Source: Gastrolobium villosum (taxonomy: Eukaryota > Streptophyta > Magnoliopsida > Fabales > Fabaceae). From it: a stretch of 64,000 nt of DNA. The translations under genes and the position numbers were made by a program. Each line of letters starts with the position of its first letter. Within the stretch, counting starts at the first letter, position 1. Shown here in pieces: positions 12,001-27,000 of this stretch. The notes below the pieces were generated by a model that did not search any database, was not told the DNA's origin, and worked only from the letters and a program-made list of their open reading frames with translations. The DNA lies in assembly GCA_032173675.1 (NCBI GenBank), contig JAVKPL010014531.1:18501-82500 (forward strand), written 5' to 3'.

Positions 12001-15000
12001 GAGGGGCATTGGTGTAACTATTGTAAAAGACCAGGTCACACAAAAGAGATTTATTACCATCTTCATGGAAAGCAACAGGTTTAGGAGAAGCTTGGTAAGT
12101 CAACCTCACGTGATCAATCCTTCTTTTTCAACAGGTTTGTGGCTGAAAGTTAAACTGAGTAAAAGCAATATGATAGGCATTAATGTGTCAAATTACGAGT
12201 ATGGTTCCCTCACTTCTATGACTGGGTGTTAAATCCTTCAATGGGCCACTGATTCTTCTAAGCATCTGGATATTTGGAAGGGAGCTTACTTCTCTTTAAG
12301 TGTTCGAAATATGCTTATTCAATCATGTTTGGATAGCATTCCCCTTTACTATCTTTCCGAGTTTTGAATCTCTGTTACAGTGGCACATAGTTTTGAGATA
12401 ATTATGCCGGTTTTAATCTAGTTTGGTGTTAGCCAGCTGAGGAAGGATCATTTGATAGGTTGAAAAACTTCTTGTAGGCCTAAAGGTGAAGGAGGTACGG
12501 GTTTGGGTAAGTTAGTGGTTAAAATATGCCTTTGGCGGGTACACGTCAAAGGTGAGCCTTATACCGTTTGGCATCAGGTTATTAGTAAGAAGTATGGTTT
12601 GAATCAGAATACGTGGGATGCTAATCTGGTGCTCACTGCTACACCATGAAAGCCCCTTGAAAATTTATCTCTCATTGCTATTCTTGTTTCTGTCCATTTG
12701 TCTCCCTAAATTTGGGTAATGGCTCTCAAATTAGATTTTGGAAAGATACTGGGTGGGTGGCGTATCTTTCATGGAGTTGTTTCCACGCCTATATAACCTT
12801 TCTTCTTTACACAATGCAGCAATCCATCTTTTCTGTTCTTCACAGGATGACTCAACTCACAATCTCTCTTTCTTCTCCTAGAAAATGTCAATCTTTTATC
12901 TATTCTTGATAGGAAAATTTGGACTCTTGACCTTCCTAGTCATTACTCTTGTAAGTTGTTCTATCATTCCTTAACTCATTCTCCTAATAGACAAGGCTCG
13001 TCCTTGATAAATTTATTTGAAAATCCAAAGCTCCTACTAAGGTGCAGTCTTTTTGTCCAGACTGTAGTACTAAATAGGACCAATGCTAATGGTTTGTTAC
13101 AGATTTGGAGACCTAACACAGCCAACTCCCCTAATATTTGTGTTATGTCCATCAGCCATGAACAACTTTGAATCAGTTCTATTGAATAAATCTTCATACA
13201 AATCTCTCATTACTCAATAGGAAAGAATATCTTACATAGTGCGACATTCATGAGCTGATATATATAGGGCAGAGCTTCCAGGATCCCACCAAAATTTTGA
13301 AAAACCAAAGAGATATACGGAAAGATATTACCGAACCCCAAATAGGATGTGAAAATTGTACAATCATCAAAATGTGTTTGTTTTTGTACAAAGGATATTT
13401 CTGAATTGTTTGAGAGATAACACTCAACACCCTTGGTATTTATATACAGGAAATAATGCAGTTTACATTTACCACAACAATAATGAAGAATTGAACTATT
13501 TCCTATGCCTCTAATCTTTCCGACGAGAGATTAATTTCCTTAATTTCCAATGCAATGATTCATAATAACATATTAATAAGGGTTGAAGATTGTAAGATAA
13601 AAACTCCATCAAATTTGCTTGGAACAAGAATTTGGGACCTTGGGATACACCACCCCAACAGCTAGCTCTTGGGGTAATTTATCCCAAGGTTCTTTACATG
13701 GTATCAGAGCCTTAGTGTTCGATCCTCGCCGCCCCCCACTTTCTCTTGTGGAATTTCTTAGCACAAGTAGGCTGGGCCTGTTGCATTATCCACTCTTCAA
13801 GCCCAATGGGCTCTCGTGTGTGGGAGCGTGTTGAGATATATAGTCCCACATTGGTTGGATGAACAAATAATGTGGCCTTTATAAGGCCTTGGGCACTCCC
13901 ACCCCTTGAGCTAGCTTTTGGGGTGGTTTATCCCAAGGTTCTTTACAGATGAACATAGAATGAGCAGAATAGACACAAATCAATGGACAAAATACATTTT
14001 TTCTTTTAATTTTTCCCTTATGTTTTTCTTTTAAATTCAAGAGGATTGCCCAGCCCATTCTTTTTCCATGATAAAGCATATTGCATTTTAAAAAGAGGAT
14101 TTTGAGGATATAAAAAGGACCTTTAAGCAAACCGTGCTTATTCAGCCTTTGCAACTGATACTGGAGAATGGAAGAATCAAGATAGGTACGAATTGTCTTT
14201 CGATAGGTTCCATTAACAAGCAATAAAGGGACAGCAGCTGTGCGTCGTGCAACGGAGAAGGCCATTGCTAAAGCAGGATCTTCTGACAGAGGTAACCTAA
14301 AACCACAGTTATATCAGTAGAAAACAAGGAAAAACGCACATTTTAAAGGAACAAGATAAGCCTGGCACATATTGATGTGCCTAAAAAATATTTCACTGAT
14401 CAAATGTCTAATTATTGGTTGGCAAAGGAAAGAATAGTATGACTGCATACAAGTGCGGACTGAACATTGGTTTCTGAGAAGGAGCCATCAATGAGGAAAG
14501 TCCTTCCATTATAGCCTTCATATCCACAGGAAGCTGTTTAATGTGCCTAACTTTCTGCAAAAATGAATGCAAAGGCAAAATAAATATTCTACTATTGCAA
14601 GACTTTTCAAATGATTGAACATACAGCTTACTTCCTGTGTCACAAAAAACAACTGAAAGGATATCTTCTCATAATAATGGAAGGCACCATCAGCAAGTGA
14701 AGGTGATACAACATGTCTCATAGAACCCCAGAGTGTTGCACCTAGATGTGCAAGAAAGGAATCACGAGCAACCGTGTAATTCTGGAACTCCTGGAAAGGA
14801 CAAAGGCATGAATGAAGCTGATATTGATGTCTAATCAGAATTTAAAACTACAAAAAAATAAAAAATGGGGGGCTTACAATTCATTAGAAAAAATCACTAA
14901 ATTAACAGAGACAGACCAATCAGCTGACCTCAAATGTGTCACTGAATAAATTCCAGCTCTCCATCCGCTTTAATGCCTCTATGGCCTTTTTCTTATGACT

Positions 15001-18000
15001 TTCATCATATACTTCGCCTTCAAACAACTGTAGCTCATTTTTCAAATCCCGCATCCTCTCATCAAGTTCTGCAATTATCACATGTTAACTGTATGAATAA
15101 CTACAGTAAACATAATGTGGAATTTTAACATATTGAAGAACAGAGGTGCGGAATCTGCAAGGTTTGATAGTTAAAACAAATAAATAAAACAAAGAGAACT
15201 CTATTTAAAATAATACAAAGAAACAGATTTCTGAGAATATCTCTTACAAAACACAAATGGGTTGAGTTTACACAGAGAGATGAGAAAAATATAGAAGAAA
15301 GGAAGAATACTTTGGTAGAGTTTATTTTTGGATTACAAACTAGGAACTTGAGAATTCTCCTTCCAGGGGTTTCCCCTTCACCAAGAGTTTCCTCTTTCAC
15401 AACAAAGCCTTTGTTCAGTTCTCAAATCTAATTTTCCGAATGCCTCTCTCCTACCTTGCTCCTGCTATTTAAGCCTGAACCTCTATGCCTATCTACCTAT
15501 CTCTTTGGTAGATCCTAACTGTAACAAAGCAAACAGATATCTAACTAACTCTGCGCCTGTTCTAATTTATTCTTCTGGGTCCTATCCTATAAATACCATT
15601 CCCCTTGAAGTTCAATCTTGTCCCGAAGGATGGAATCGAAAAACTGCATGCTGATTTTCTCTCTCCTGATCTTTTACCTGCATGATTTCTCCTTGTGTTT
15701 GGATTTGTATTTATGCCTTAAACATATCTATAAGATTTGTGTGTTTATATTATTCTTCATATTAATTTTATATGTAGTATTCTATCCCCCCTTATCTCCT
15801 ATAATTTTCAAAATTTGTTGTATGGGTGTGAAAGTGTTGCATCATATCCGTGGCTTGGGTTGTATCCATTATTTTCTAGCTCTTGTCAACGTGAAAAAAG
15901 GCTGTGCAACAAGCTTAGCTATCCTGATAGGAAAGCAAGATTGAACGGGAAATGCAATGATTTTTTATATTTATTTTATATTATTTATTTATTTATTTTT
16001 TACTAAAATAAAAAAGTGTAAAGAATCTTGGAATACACCACCCCAAAAGCTAGCTCAAAGGGTGGGAGTGCCCAAGGCCTTATAAAGGCCACATTAGTTG
16101 TTCATACAACCAATGTGGGACTATATATCTCAACACGTCTCCTCACACAAAAGCCCATTGGGCTTGAAGAGTGGATGATGCAACAGGCCCAGCCTGTGCT
16201 AAGAAATTCCACAAGAGAAAGTGGGGGACGGCGAGGCTCTGATACCATGTAAAGAACCACTTCAACCCAAAAGCTTAAGCTTGTGGGTGAGGGCTTTTTA
16301 ATGGTTTTATATATCTCAACACGCCCCCTCACACGAGAGCCCACTGGGCTTGAAGAGTGGACAATGCACAGGCCCACCTACCTGTGCGAACAAATAAATT
16401 CCACTTGAAAGAAAGTGGGGGGCGGCGAGGATCAAACCCGGGACACAAGGCTCTGATACCATGTAAAGAACCTTGGGATACACCACCCCAAAAGCTAGCT
16501 CAAAGGGTGGGAGTGCCCAAGACCTTATAAAGGCCACATTAGTTGCTCATACAACCAATGTGGGACTATATATCTCAACACGCCCCCCCACACAAGAGCC
16601 CATTGGGCTTGAAGAGTGGATGATGCAACAGGTCCAGCCTACCTGTGCTAAGAAATTCCACAAGAGAAAGTGGGGGACGGCGAGACTCTGATACCATGTA
16701 AAGAACCACTTCAACCCAAAAGCTTAAGCTGGTGGGTGAGGGTTTTTTAATGGTTTTATATATCTCAACAAAAAGGCATTAGATAAAGTTCAAGTTCAAT
16801 TCAGGAAACAAAGCCCAAAAGCTACAAAAAAAGATTACCTTCGCAAAGAGCAAGCTTGACTTTCCTTCCCTTGCAATGTTTAAAAGCAAAAAGCTCATAT
16901 ATATCAATCTCAGCTAGAAGAATATCAATAGCCTGATGGTCTTTCTGCAACATAGAAAATCACAATTGACCCACTTTGAAACTGTAACAGAAAAACGAGT
17001 GGGTGAAGGAGGGAAATTTCTTAAAAATGATGGATGCCTACATTCCTCTCAACACTGCATAAAATGTTGTCAACTTCAGAATAAACATGGTATTATATAA
17101 TAAGCCACAATTTATTTTTACTCTCTTTCCTTTCGGTATTGACAGTGCAAGGGGAAGGATTCTAACAAGAGTTTACTATTCACTACAACTCTTTGAAACC
17201 TTGTTATTAGAAGCACAAAATGGAATATGGGATATGTAACCCATTGTTAGATCCAACATATGACACATACATCACCAAATACAGCAAATTTCTCCTGTAT
17301 AGCATCTTGCAATCGGTCTTCGGCTTCTTCTTCTGAAATTTCTGCAATCAGTGAGGAGAAAATGATCGGAACAGCAATAAATAAACTATGACATCACGAG
17401 TTAATCCATGCAAGATGAATTGAACAGATAAGATTCAATTCTACAAGCCAACAGAAGCATTTTCTGGGCCCAGATTTATTAATTGAAGAACTAAATCAGT
17501 TCATTAAGACACTGCAACAATCATCAGATTACTCAATTTAATAGAAAAATACTATCTCAAAGAGGTCGCCTACAATTTTCTTTTTCTTTGGCAACATAAG
17601 TGTAGTTAGAATATATTAAAAATATCTTATAATATCTTGATTGTATCTTGTAATAGTTTAGAGTATTTTATATAATTCCTTAGCAATAGTATCCTTACTT
17701 ATTCATATTTCATGATTTATGTTGAGATATATAAAACCATTAATGTATCCTCACCCAACAGCTTAAGCTTTTGGGTTGAATTGGTTCTTTACATGGTATC
17801 AGAGCCTCGTGTCCCGGGTTCGATCCTCGTCGCCGCCCACTTTCTTTCAAGTAGAACTTATACCAATTCAACCCAAAAGCTTAAGCTGTTGGGTGAGGAT
17901 ACATTAATGATTTTATATATCTCAACAATTTATTTCCTTATTAGATTTATATCTGGAGTCTAATATTAGTATAAATATTGATTAGTGCTTTTGTAGCTTG

Positions 18001-21000
18001 TATCACATCAAATCAATATCAATTTCATATTATTTAGTCTCTATTCTCTTTTTTTCTTCATTCCTTATCTAAATCCTTTTAATTCCAACATTATACATAT
18101 TTGAGATTGCAACATTTGTATTCTAGATCCTCTTATACATTTTTGTTTATATACGTGGGTTGCAAGTTGCAATCCTTGGCACTTCACTAACTGATTTTCA
18201 GACATATCATTACTACCTGAAGCTGAACCAATTGTCTTTTCCACATTCGGTAAACTTGCCTCTGTACGCACACCTTCACCACCAACAGCAGGTCCCCATG
18301 AAAAAGGACCTGCACTTAAATCAATAAAAGCCCATCTGGTACAAAACATGAATAATGTAAACAGAAAGAAAGAACTGTGTATGCCTTAAAATTTAGCATT
18401 GCGTGAAGCAAGAGAGATTTAACCTGTCTTTTCCAATCCATGTGTCCGTGAGACACTCTGCTTGAAAACCATTATAGTCTCCAGATTTTAATAATCTTTC
18501 CAAAAGCAGTTTCAGGTCTTGATCCTTCCCTTTCAGTAACTTGAAATACAGGGAAAATTACAAATTTTCATTAAAGAAATGTAGGGTAAAAATTCCAGTA
18601 ATTAACACCTTTTCTTTTATCCGGAGACTTATCTGATGTGTATATACCTGTAAAGCTTTGACCTCAATAACCTCAGCTGTGTCTCTTCCTTGATACAACC
18701 TCCCAAAATTATCTAGCGCATCAAGCCAAATATTATACCATTCCACCTGCATTTTATAGTTTTACCAAAGCTCCAAGCATTTCATAAAAATTTACAATGC
18801 CTCCATCATGAAATCCACAAGAGAAAACAAGACCAAAAACATAAATGAACGCTGCACATTTCTTTTGGATTCTACAAAGACTTGTTATTTTGTTTGTCAA
18901 ATAGAAAAATAAATACATTATTAGAGATAACTGAGGGGGAGTATTAGCTGTTGAAGGATAAGCTACCATCCAAACTAGATAAACTAAAAAAAAAATAGAG
19001 GAGAATCGAGAATCCCTGTGCATATTAGAAAAGGAAACTCCCTTGATATAGCCATGAACAAAGCACTAAGGAGAAGCGAGAAGCACAATCCTAAAGTTCA
19101 CACAAATTCATTACACATTCCCTGCAAATAGATTTGTCAATTCCTAAATTTTAGGGATATGATTCTGTAATTTGTTAATATAAATCATGCAAACTCACAC
19201 AAATGAGTTTCAGATTCAAGTTGGTAACAGTTGCTGAGATGTTGAGACTGCAAACCGGTTCAGATGATAACAGAAAAATAAGAAGGAACACAAGTTTTTG
19301 GGTCCAGAAAGCAACTACTTCTGAGTTTTCTGAATATTAATTGACTCAAATTACAATGCTAGAAATTGAAAGCTATTAACTACGATGACAACAAAAGAAA
19401 TAAGGAAATACAACTCAACACAATTAGAGAGGTGTTGATTCTCTCCCAATTCCGAAGTCCCAATTTTCCAGTCTGCCCTCCCTTCCACTCTTGCCATGCT
19501 TCAAATAACCAACTTCTCTCTTGCCACGTCAGTGTTCCCTTCTCTCTCCTGTCCTTCAATTGTAACAGAATTCCCTTCTAGAATCTCTTCTGCTGAGTCA
19601 GATATCCCAATTGTTCCTCTGTGACGCTTCCTAGGGTAGACCTTAATACTCACCGTATCAATACTCTCCCTCAAAACTTGCACCTTGTCCTCAAGGTGAA
19701 AATCCGGAAAATTCTGATTGAGGTTAGCTGAATCCTCCCAAGAATTTTCAAAAGATGGTAATTGGAACCATTTTATCAGCACCTCTGTACGTCCAACAAC
19801 ATTTTTTCTCCACCCCAAGACGGCTTCAGGTTGCACTTGTAATTCCCATTCCTCATTCAACATCAAAGGCAGAGGCTGCACTAAAGTGGACGATGATACA
19901 GCCTTCTTGAGAAGAGATACATGAAACACTGGGTGTACTTTACTCTCAGGAGGTAAATGCAACTGATAGGCTGTCAAACCAACACGTTTTAGTATGGAAA
20001 AGGGACCATAAAAACGTGGACTGAGTTTCTCTTTGATTTTTTTAGCTAAAGATTTTTTTGAAATAAACCCAATCACCAACCATAAAAACGTGGACTGAGT
20101 TTCTCTTTGATTTTTTTAGCTAAAGATTTCAACCGATAAGGTTGAAATTTCAAATAAACCCAATCACCAACCATAAATTCCACATCTCTTGTTGTTCAGC
20201 TTGTTGTTTCATCCGATTCTGAGCCTCAAGCAAATGCTGTCTTAATTCTTGTAGAATAACATCTCGGTCCTTCAGTAACCTGGATACTTCATCATTAGGG
20301 GAATTAGCAAAATATGAATGTAACAAAATGGGTGGGTCACAACCATAAAGCACCTTAAAGGGAGTAGTTCCCGCAAATACAATGGCCATGAGCTCCTTTT
20401 CATAGATGGATTTTTCTTGTGCCCGCAACGAAAACCCTTGACTCAGAAAACTGATGGGACGCCCCTCTTGCATTAAAACCGCACCCACCCCACGCCCAGA
20501 TGCATCGGTCACCACTGTAAAAAGCTTACTGAAATCCGGAATTGCCAATACAGGCATCGTAGACATGGCTGATTTGAGCTGCTCAAAAGCCAATTGAGCT
20601 TGCTCACACCAATTGAGGTTGTCCTTCTTCAACAAATCTGTAAGTGGCTCGGCTATCTTTCCATAATCTTTGACGAATTTACGGTAATAACTAGTTAACC
20701 CCAAGAAACCCCTTAACCCTTTAACATCTTTCGGAACTGGCCACTGGAACATAACTTATCTTCTTCGGATCAGCACTAACCCCTTCGGGAGATATAATGT
20801 GGCGTAAGTATTCCACTTGAGCTAAAACAACACTTCTTGCGATTAGCCACCAATTTGTTGCTTCTCAGTGCATCAAACACTACCCTTAGATGTCCCATAT
20901 GCTCCATTCGGCTACAGCTATAGAATAGAATGTCATAAAAAAAACCAAAACAAATTTACGAAGAAATGGTTTTAGAACCTCATTCATCAGTGAATTGAAA

Positions 21001-24000
21001 GTGAGGGAGCATTGGTGAGCCCAAATGGCATCACCACATACTCATAGTGGCCTTCATTCGTCCTGAATGTTGTTTTTGGGATGTCTTCCTCCATCCTAAT
21101 CTGGTGATACCCTGATTTAAGATCCAACTTTGAGAACACCCTTGCTCCTCCCAACTCATCCAACAACTCCTCAATGACCGGAATTGGGAAACGATCAGGA
21201 ACTGTGATTTTATTTAAGGATCTATAATTCACACAAGCTCTCCAACTTCCATCTTTCTTTCTTACCAGAATTATAGGACAAGAATAAGGGCTGACACTGG
21301 CCCTAATTAATCCTAAATTAAGTAACCCAGCTACTAATTTCTCAATTATAGCTTTCTGATAATAGGGATACCTGTAAGGTCTCATATTTGGAATTTCACA
21401 ACCTGGCTTGAGGATGATAGCATGATCTTGTCTCCTCTTTGGTGGTAACTCAATGGGCTCCTGAAATAAATCCTCAAACTCCAGCAACAATTGTTGGACT
21501 TCAGGCCACAATTCTTCGAGTGTCGTATCCGCTGCAGCAGCCCAATACTGATCTACCATGGAGCGAAGAGAAGTCGTAGTCTTGGTATTGGACAGAACCG
21601 GGTTTCAACTCCATTTCTTTGCCCTCAACGCAAATCTTTAACGCGAGTTTGTTAAAATCAGCCTTCATTTCACCCCAATTCTTCAACCAATCCAAACCCA
21701 ATATGACTTCAGCTCCACCTAACTCGAAAATGAACAGATCCTGTTGCGACTTGGCTCCTTGAAGGTTAATATCCACCCTCCGGCATACCCCTTGATATTC
21801 CACCTTATACCCATCCCCCTACCACTACGTTGTACGTGGGGGTATCTTCAACGGACAGCTTTAAACGCTCCACCACGGTCTTAGCCACAAAATTATGGGT
21901 CGCTCCACAGTCCACCATCATTACCAACTGCTCTCCCCGAATAAACCCCCAAAACTTCATTGTTTGGTTCGAAGAGAGCCCAATTAAGATATACATCGAC
22001 AACTGTAGAGTCACATCTTCCTTTGGCTGATGAACTTCCTCCGCTCGTTCTTCTGTTAGCCGCAATACTTCTTCGCCTTCGTCACCTTCGTCATCAATAA
22101 TCAAAAAGTTCAGCTGTGGGATTTTGCACCGATGGGTGGGTCTCTATCGTTCTTCACATTTAAAGCATAATCCTTTTTTGGATCGCTCTTGAAGTACCGC
22201 TTGAGGTAATCTCCCTCCATCCACCCTAGAAGATAAGCTTCCCAGATTTGCATTGACATGAACACTCCCACCTGTGCTATCCTGATTACTGTGTGAAATT
22301 GGAGCTGTCCACGTGTCCCCTTCAGTGGTAGTCCAGCTGGGACACGTGTAAAGTGATGAGCCCACATGATTTAAGTTGGTCACTTGTTTTGGGCCAGTGG
22401 ACGCCCACGAGCCCACGAGCTTCTATTGGGCTGTGATATTCTATTAAGCCCACTCCATTTACTACCCATTCCAAACCCATCTTGGACCCAAACCTGATTT
22501 CTTTTTTCCAGCAACGTTGTCTCCTTCATCAGCTCCCCCAAATTATCAATGTTCCTCTGTAATAATTCCGTTCGCAGCCCTTCCTTCAACCCGTGTAACC
22601 AGATTTCTTTCAACATGAGTTCGTCAGCATAATGCAATGGACTAATGATCCTCTCGAACTCAGCACGAAATGCTGCAACGCTCCCTGTCTGTCTGAGACT
22701 CATTATCGTCTGATACGGACTACCCATTGTCTCTATGGTGAATCTCTCCATTATCTCTGTTCTGAAATCAGACCAGGTACTATTCGGATTGTTCCTCTCC
22801 CAAACTTGGAACTAGTTGAGAGCTGCACCATCTAATACCACCATGACTGCATCGATCTTATCCAGATCACCAATACGATTCACCAAAAAATATCGCTCCA
22901 CTTTGGTCAGCCATGAATACACATCATCACCACTGAATCTGGGCATTTCCAACCGATTAGTTCTTCCTCTTACCACATTTTCGGTTCGAGGATCTACCCA
23001 TTCTGACTCACTGGTCGTTGGGCTTCTCCGATGAGATCTTCCTCTACGTCGCCTTCCATCATGGCTGTTACTGCCTCGATTCCGATGGTCTTCTTGCAAC
23101 ATTTGACGGATCTCCGCCAGTTGTTGATTCGTCCTACGTTGTCGTTCCTCAGCCAACTCTTCGTTCCTGCGGAAACGTTCATCTATAATATCAGTTCTTG
23201 CATCCATGTTTCGAGTCACTACCATTCAAAATACCCTGGATCGAATAGCTCTGATACCAGTTGATACAACCGGTTCAGATGATAACAGAAAAATAAGAAG
23301 GAACACAAGTTTTTCGGTCCAGAAGCAACAACTTCTAGGTTTTCTGAATATTAATTGACTGAAATTACAATGCTGGAAATTGAAAGCTATTAACTACGAT
23401 GACAGCAAAAGAAATAAGGAAATACAACTCAACACAATTAGAGAGGTGTTGATTCTCTCCCGATTCCAAAGTCTCAATTTTCCAGTCTGCCCTCCCTTGC
23501 ACTCTTGCCATGCTTCAAATAACCAACTTCTCTCATGCCACATCAGCGTTCCCTTCTCTCTCTTGTCCTTCAATTCTAACAGAATTCCCTTCTATAATCT
23601 CTTCTGCTGAGTCAGCTATCCCAATTGTTCCTCTATGACGCTTCCTAGAGTAGACCTTAATACTCACAGTATCACACTCTTCCCCAGCTGTCTTCAAGGC
23701 CGGATCTGCGAGCCAACGTCCAAGCACCCTTGACCATGAATGTGAGGGAATGCGATGTCAAAGAACTCATCAATCATTCATCCCTGTGAGTGCAGTGCCA
23801 AGGACGTCGTCATCAGCCTCCGTGTGCAGTAGTAGCTGTAAGTGCTTGTAAGCCATACAACAACTTTCTGCCATCAAATCTGTAGCCGTTGGTCCTCTCC
23901 ATCTCATCAATTCCTCCTGGTTCTGTTTAAGAGGTCATAAGTCCAGAAAACCTATTCAAGCCGCCGAAATAGCAGAAAATATCAATGCTATACCATCAAG

Positions 24001-27000
24001 CGATTACTATCCCCGATTCGCACCACAACCCGTCCATTTTTCGGCCAAATCCTAGTAACCCCAAGCTCAACCCAATTTTGCCCAATCCATCCCTTTTCCA
24101 GTCAAGCTTACCCCTTTGCAGCTTCCTCTGTTCTGCGCAACAACTTTTTGTCTGTCTTCCTATCTTATTTTTGCCTTTTCTTTTCCTGTTATCTTTTTAT
24201 CTTCTATGCAAATCATCCTTCTGTCTTTCATTTTTTTTTTCTTTACTCTTTTGGTGTCTTTCCGTGTTTTTACATTGTCAGTCTATATTCTAACACAAGT
24301 GATAAACTCATAGTTTATCATGTTTTTAAGGATTAAAATCACTCTTATATCTAGTTAAAAGCATGAAAACTTAAGTTATTTGACAAAAAAGCATGGAGTT
24401 TGAATTATTGATTTATGTGAATGATTTTTGCTTGTTTTGTAGGACAATTAAGTTGAATTGGAGCAATAGTTAAGCTAGAAGGACATAAAGCGATAAATGA
24501 GGAGCAATGATTTAGTGAAGATCTCCTAGAAGTGTCTTCCGACAAGTTTTTCGTATCCAAGATGATGGATTTCGATCTTGTGTTCTTCATAAAAGTTGTA
24601 GATCTCTCTTATCTTTCCAACGAGACCAAAATCACATTAATCAGACAAGTATAACACAAGTTATACCAAAAATACGAAACCATGTTTTTGTTGTCAAAAT
24701 AGTGCATTTTAAAGCCCAATTGCGATCCAATTAAGGCCCATTATGTGGTTTTCATCTAAAACAAGGATTCCTACACATATTTAAGCTATTTTTCTGAGGA
24801 AACAAACAACACTTGATTGCCGAAGTTTAGTTTTGATCATAGAAGCGCGTTGTTCATGCTTTGAAGAGCCGGAGACACATTGGATTCAAGATTACATTGG
24901 AAGCCTTGAAGATTCGCCGCGCCATCATACCAATAGAGTTTGGGGAAGATTACATTGGGAGTAAGGATGGTGAAAGAGGTATTTATAAACTTGCAAAGAT
25001 GAAAGATAAGAAAAGTAAAGACCTCACCCAAGTTAGATGCATCAAGGATGAAAATCAAAAACTTCTGGTGAGAGATGAAGATGTAAATGAAAGATAGTTG
25101 AACTACTTCAACAAGCTGTTTAATGGGGATGGAGACACAAGTGAGGTGGACTTGGAGGACACGTATGTTGATATGAATAGAAGATTTGTACGCAGAATTA
25201 ATACACATGAAGTTAAGGAGGCTTTAAAGAGGATGAAGACTAATAAAGCCTTGGGGCCTGATGGTGTCCCTATTGAAGTGTGGAGGGCCTAGGGGATGTG
25301 GCAATAAAATGGTTGACCAATCTTTTCAATAAGATTCTCCAAACAAATAAGATGCCTGATGCTTGGAGGAAAAGTATGATTATGTCTATCTACAAAAACA
25401 AGGGAGATATACAAAATTGTTCAAACTATAGTGGCATTAAGCTAATGAGCCATACTATGGAGTTGTGGGAGAGGGTTATTGAACATCGCTTAAGGAGAGA
25501 TACCAAGGTTTCTGTAAATCAATTTGGATTTATGCCATGAAGATGTACCATGGAAGCCATTTTCTTGATGCGACAACTTATGGAAAGATACCGAGAAAAG
25601 AAGAAGGACTTGCATATGGTGTTCATAGACCTTGAGAAAGCATACGATAGGGTTCTAAGGAAAGTTTTATGGTGGGTTCTGGAGAAGAAAAAGGTTCCAT
25701 CAAAGTATGTAAAGACAATCCAGGATATGTATGATAGGGCTACTACATGTGTAAAAGCTTGTAACGGAACATCAAGTTATTTTCCTATCACGGTTGGTGT
25801 ACACCAAGGGTCGGCTCTAAGTCCTTATCTCTTTGCCTTAGTTATGGATGAACTAACAAAAGATATTCAAGAGGAAGTGTCATGGTGTATGCTTTTTGCA
25901 GACGATATTGTGCTTATTGATGAGAGCAAGCAGGGTGTTAATAGAAAACTTCAATTGTGGAGAAGCACATTGGAATCCAAAGGATTCACATTAAGTCGAA
26001 GCAAGACTGAGTATATGAAGTGTGAGTTTTCTCTGGTACGAGATGGGGACCAAGAGCCCGTGCATTTAAGTGGTCAAGAGGTACCCAAAAAAGATACTTT
26101 TAAATACTTGGGCTCCATTTTACAAAAAGGTGGAGAGATTGAAGAGGACGTAAATCACAGAATCAGAGCAGGGTGGATGAAATGGCGCAATGCATCTGGG
26201 TTTTTGTGTGACCACAAAATCCCCCTTAAGCTAAAAGGAAAATTCTATAAAACGGCAGTAAGACCGGCAATGCTATATGGAGTGGAATGCTGGCCAGCAC
26301 ATAGACAACATGAGCATAAGATGGGAGTAGCAGAGATGAGGATGTTAAAGTGGATGTGTGGTTACACAAGGATGGATAAGATAAGAAATGAATATATTCG
26401 ACAAAATGTCGGAGTAGTACCGGTAGCCGAGAAGATGAAAGAACATAGATTGAGGTGGTCTGGGCACGCGATGAGAAGGCCCCTGGATGCTCCTGTAAGA
26501 ACAGAAGTTTGTTACCAAGAGCTCAACACAAAAAGAGGCAGAGGTTGGCCGAAACTTACTTGGGGGGAGGTAGTAAAACAAGATTTAATGGAGTGGGATA
26601 TAAATTGGCAGACGATATGTCTTAGAACGGAATGGAGAAAAGTTATAAGTATGGTGGAGGGTTAGACCATTGTTATTCCTATGTTCCAGATGGTCTCTTT
26701 TTAGTCCTTTTCCCCTTCATTTCCCCCACTTCTTCTTGTCCCTTTCTTTTTTACTTTTATTTATTTATATATATATATATATATTTATTATTATTATTAT
26801 TATTTTTATTTTTTATTTTTATTTTTGAACCGTTTTATATCTTTCATGTGGGTTCATCTACCACCAACCCCAATTAATTTGGGATAAAGGTGATGTTGAT
26901 GTTGATGTTGACCATGTTAGGCTAGATTTTTCTTGTAGTTAGGGCTAGATGGAACCCAATTGAAGCTTTATGTTTATGAATTGATCTTTAATGTAATTTT

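Larger units (their letters stand above)
19249..23674 (-). mobile_element. Ty3/gypsy chromovirus, internally deleted, intron 10
   Basis: LTRs 19249-19660 and 23262-23674 (about 412 bp, closely similar). Primer site TGGTATCAGAGC (minus) at 23248-23259; polypurine tract TTGAGGGAGAGTAT beside 19661. Order: gag, protease, RT, RNase H, integrase C-end, chromodomain. At 4.4 kb it has lost most of integrase. No target duplication fits the outer edges. The sequence past the right LTR (23675-23760) reads like another polypurine tract and polyprotein end, so this may be part of a tandem copy. Confidence 0.88.

Noticed and set aside
25550..26665. A 371-residue host protein
   Set aside because: Clear RTE reverse transcriptase with FADD box and RTE-type 3' tail.
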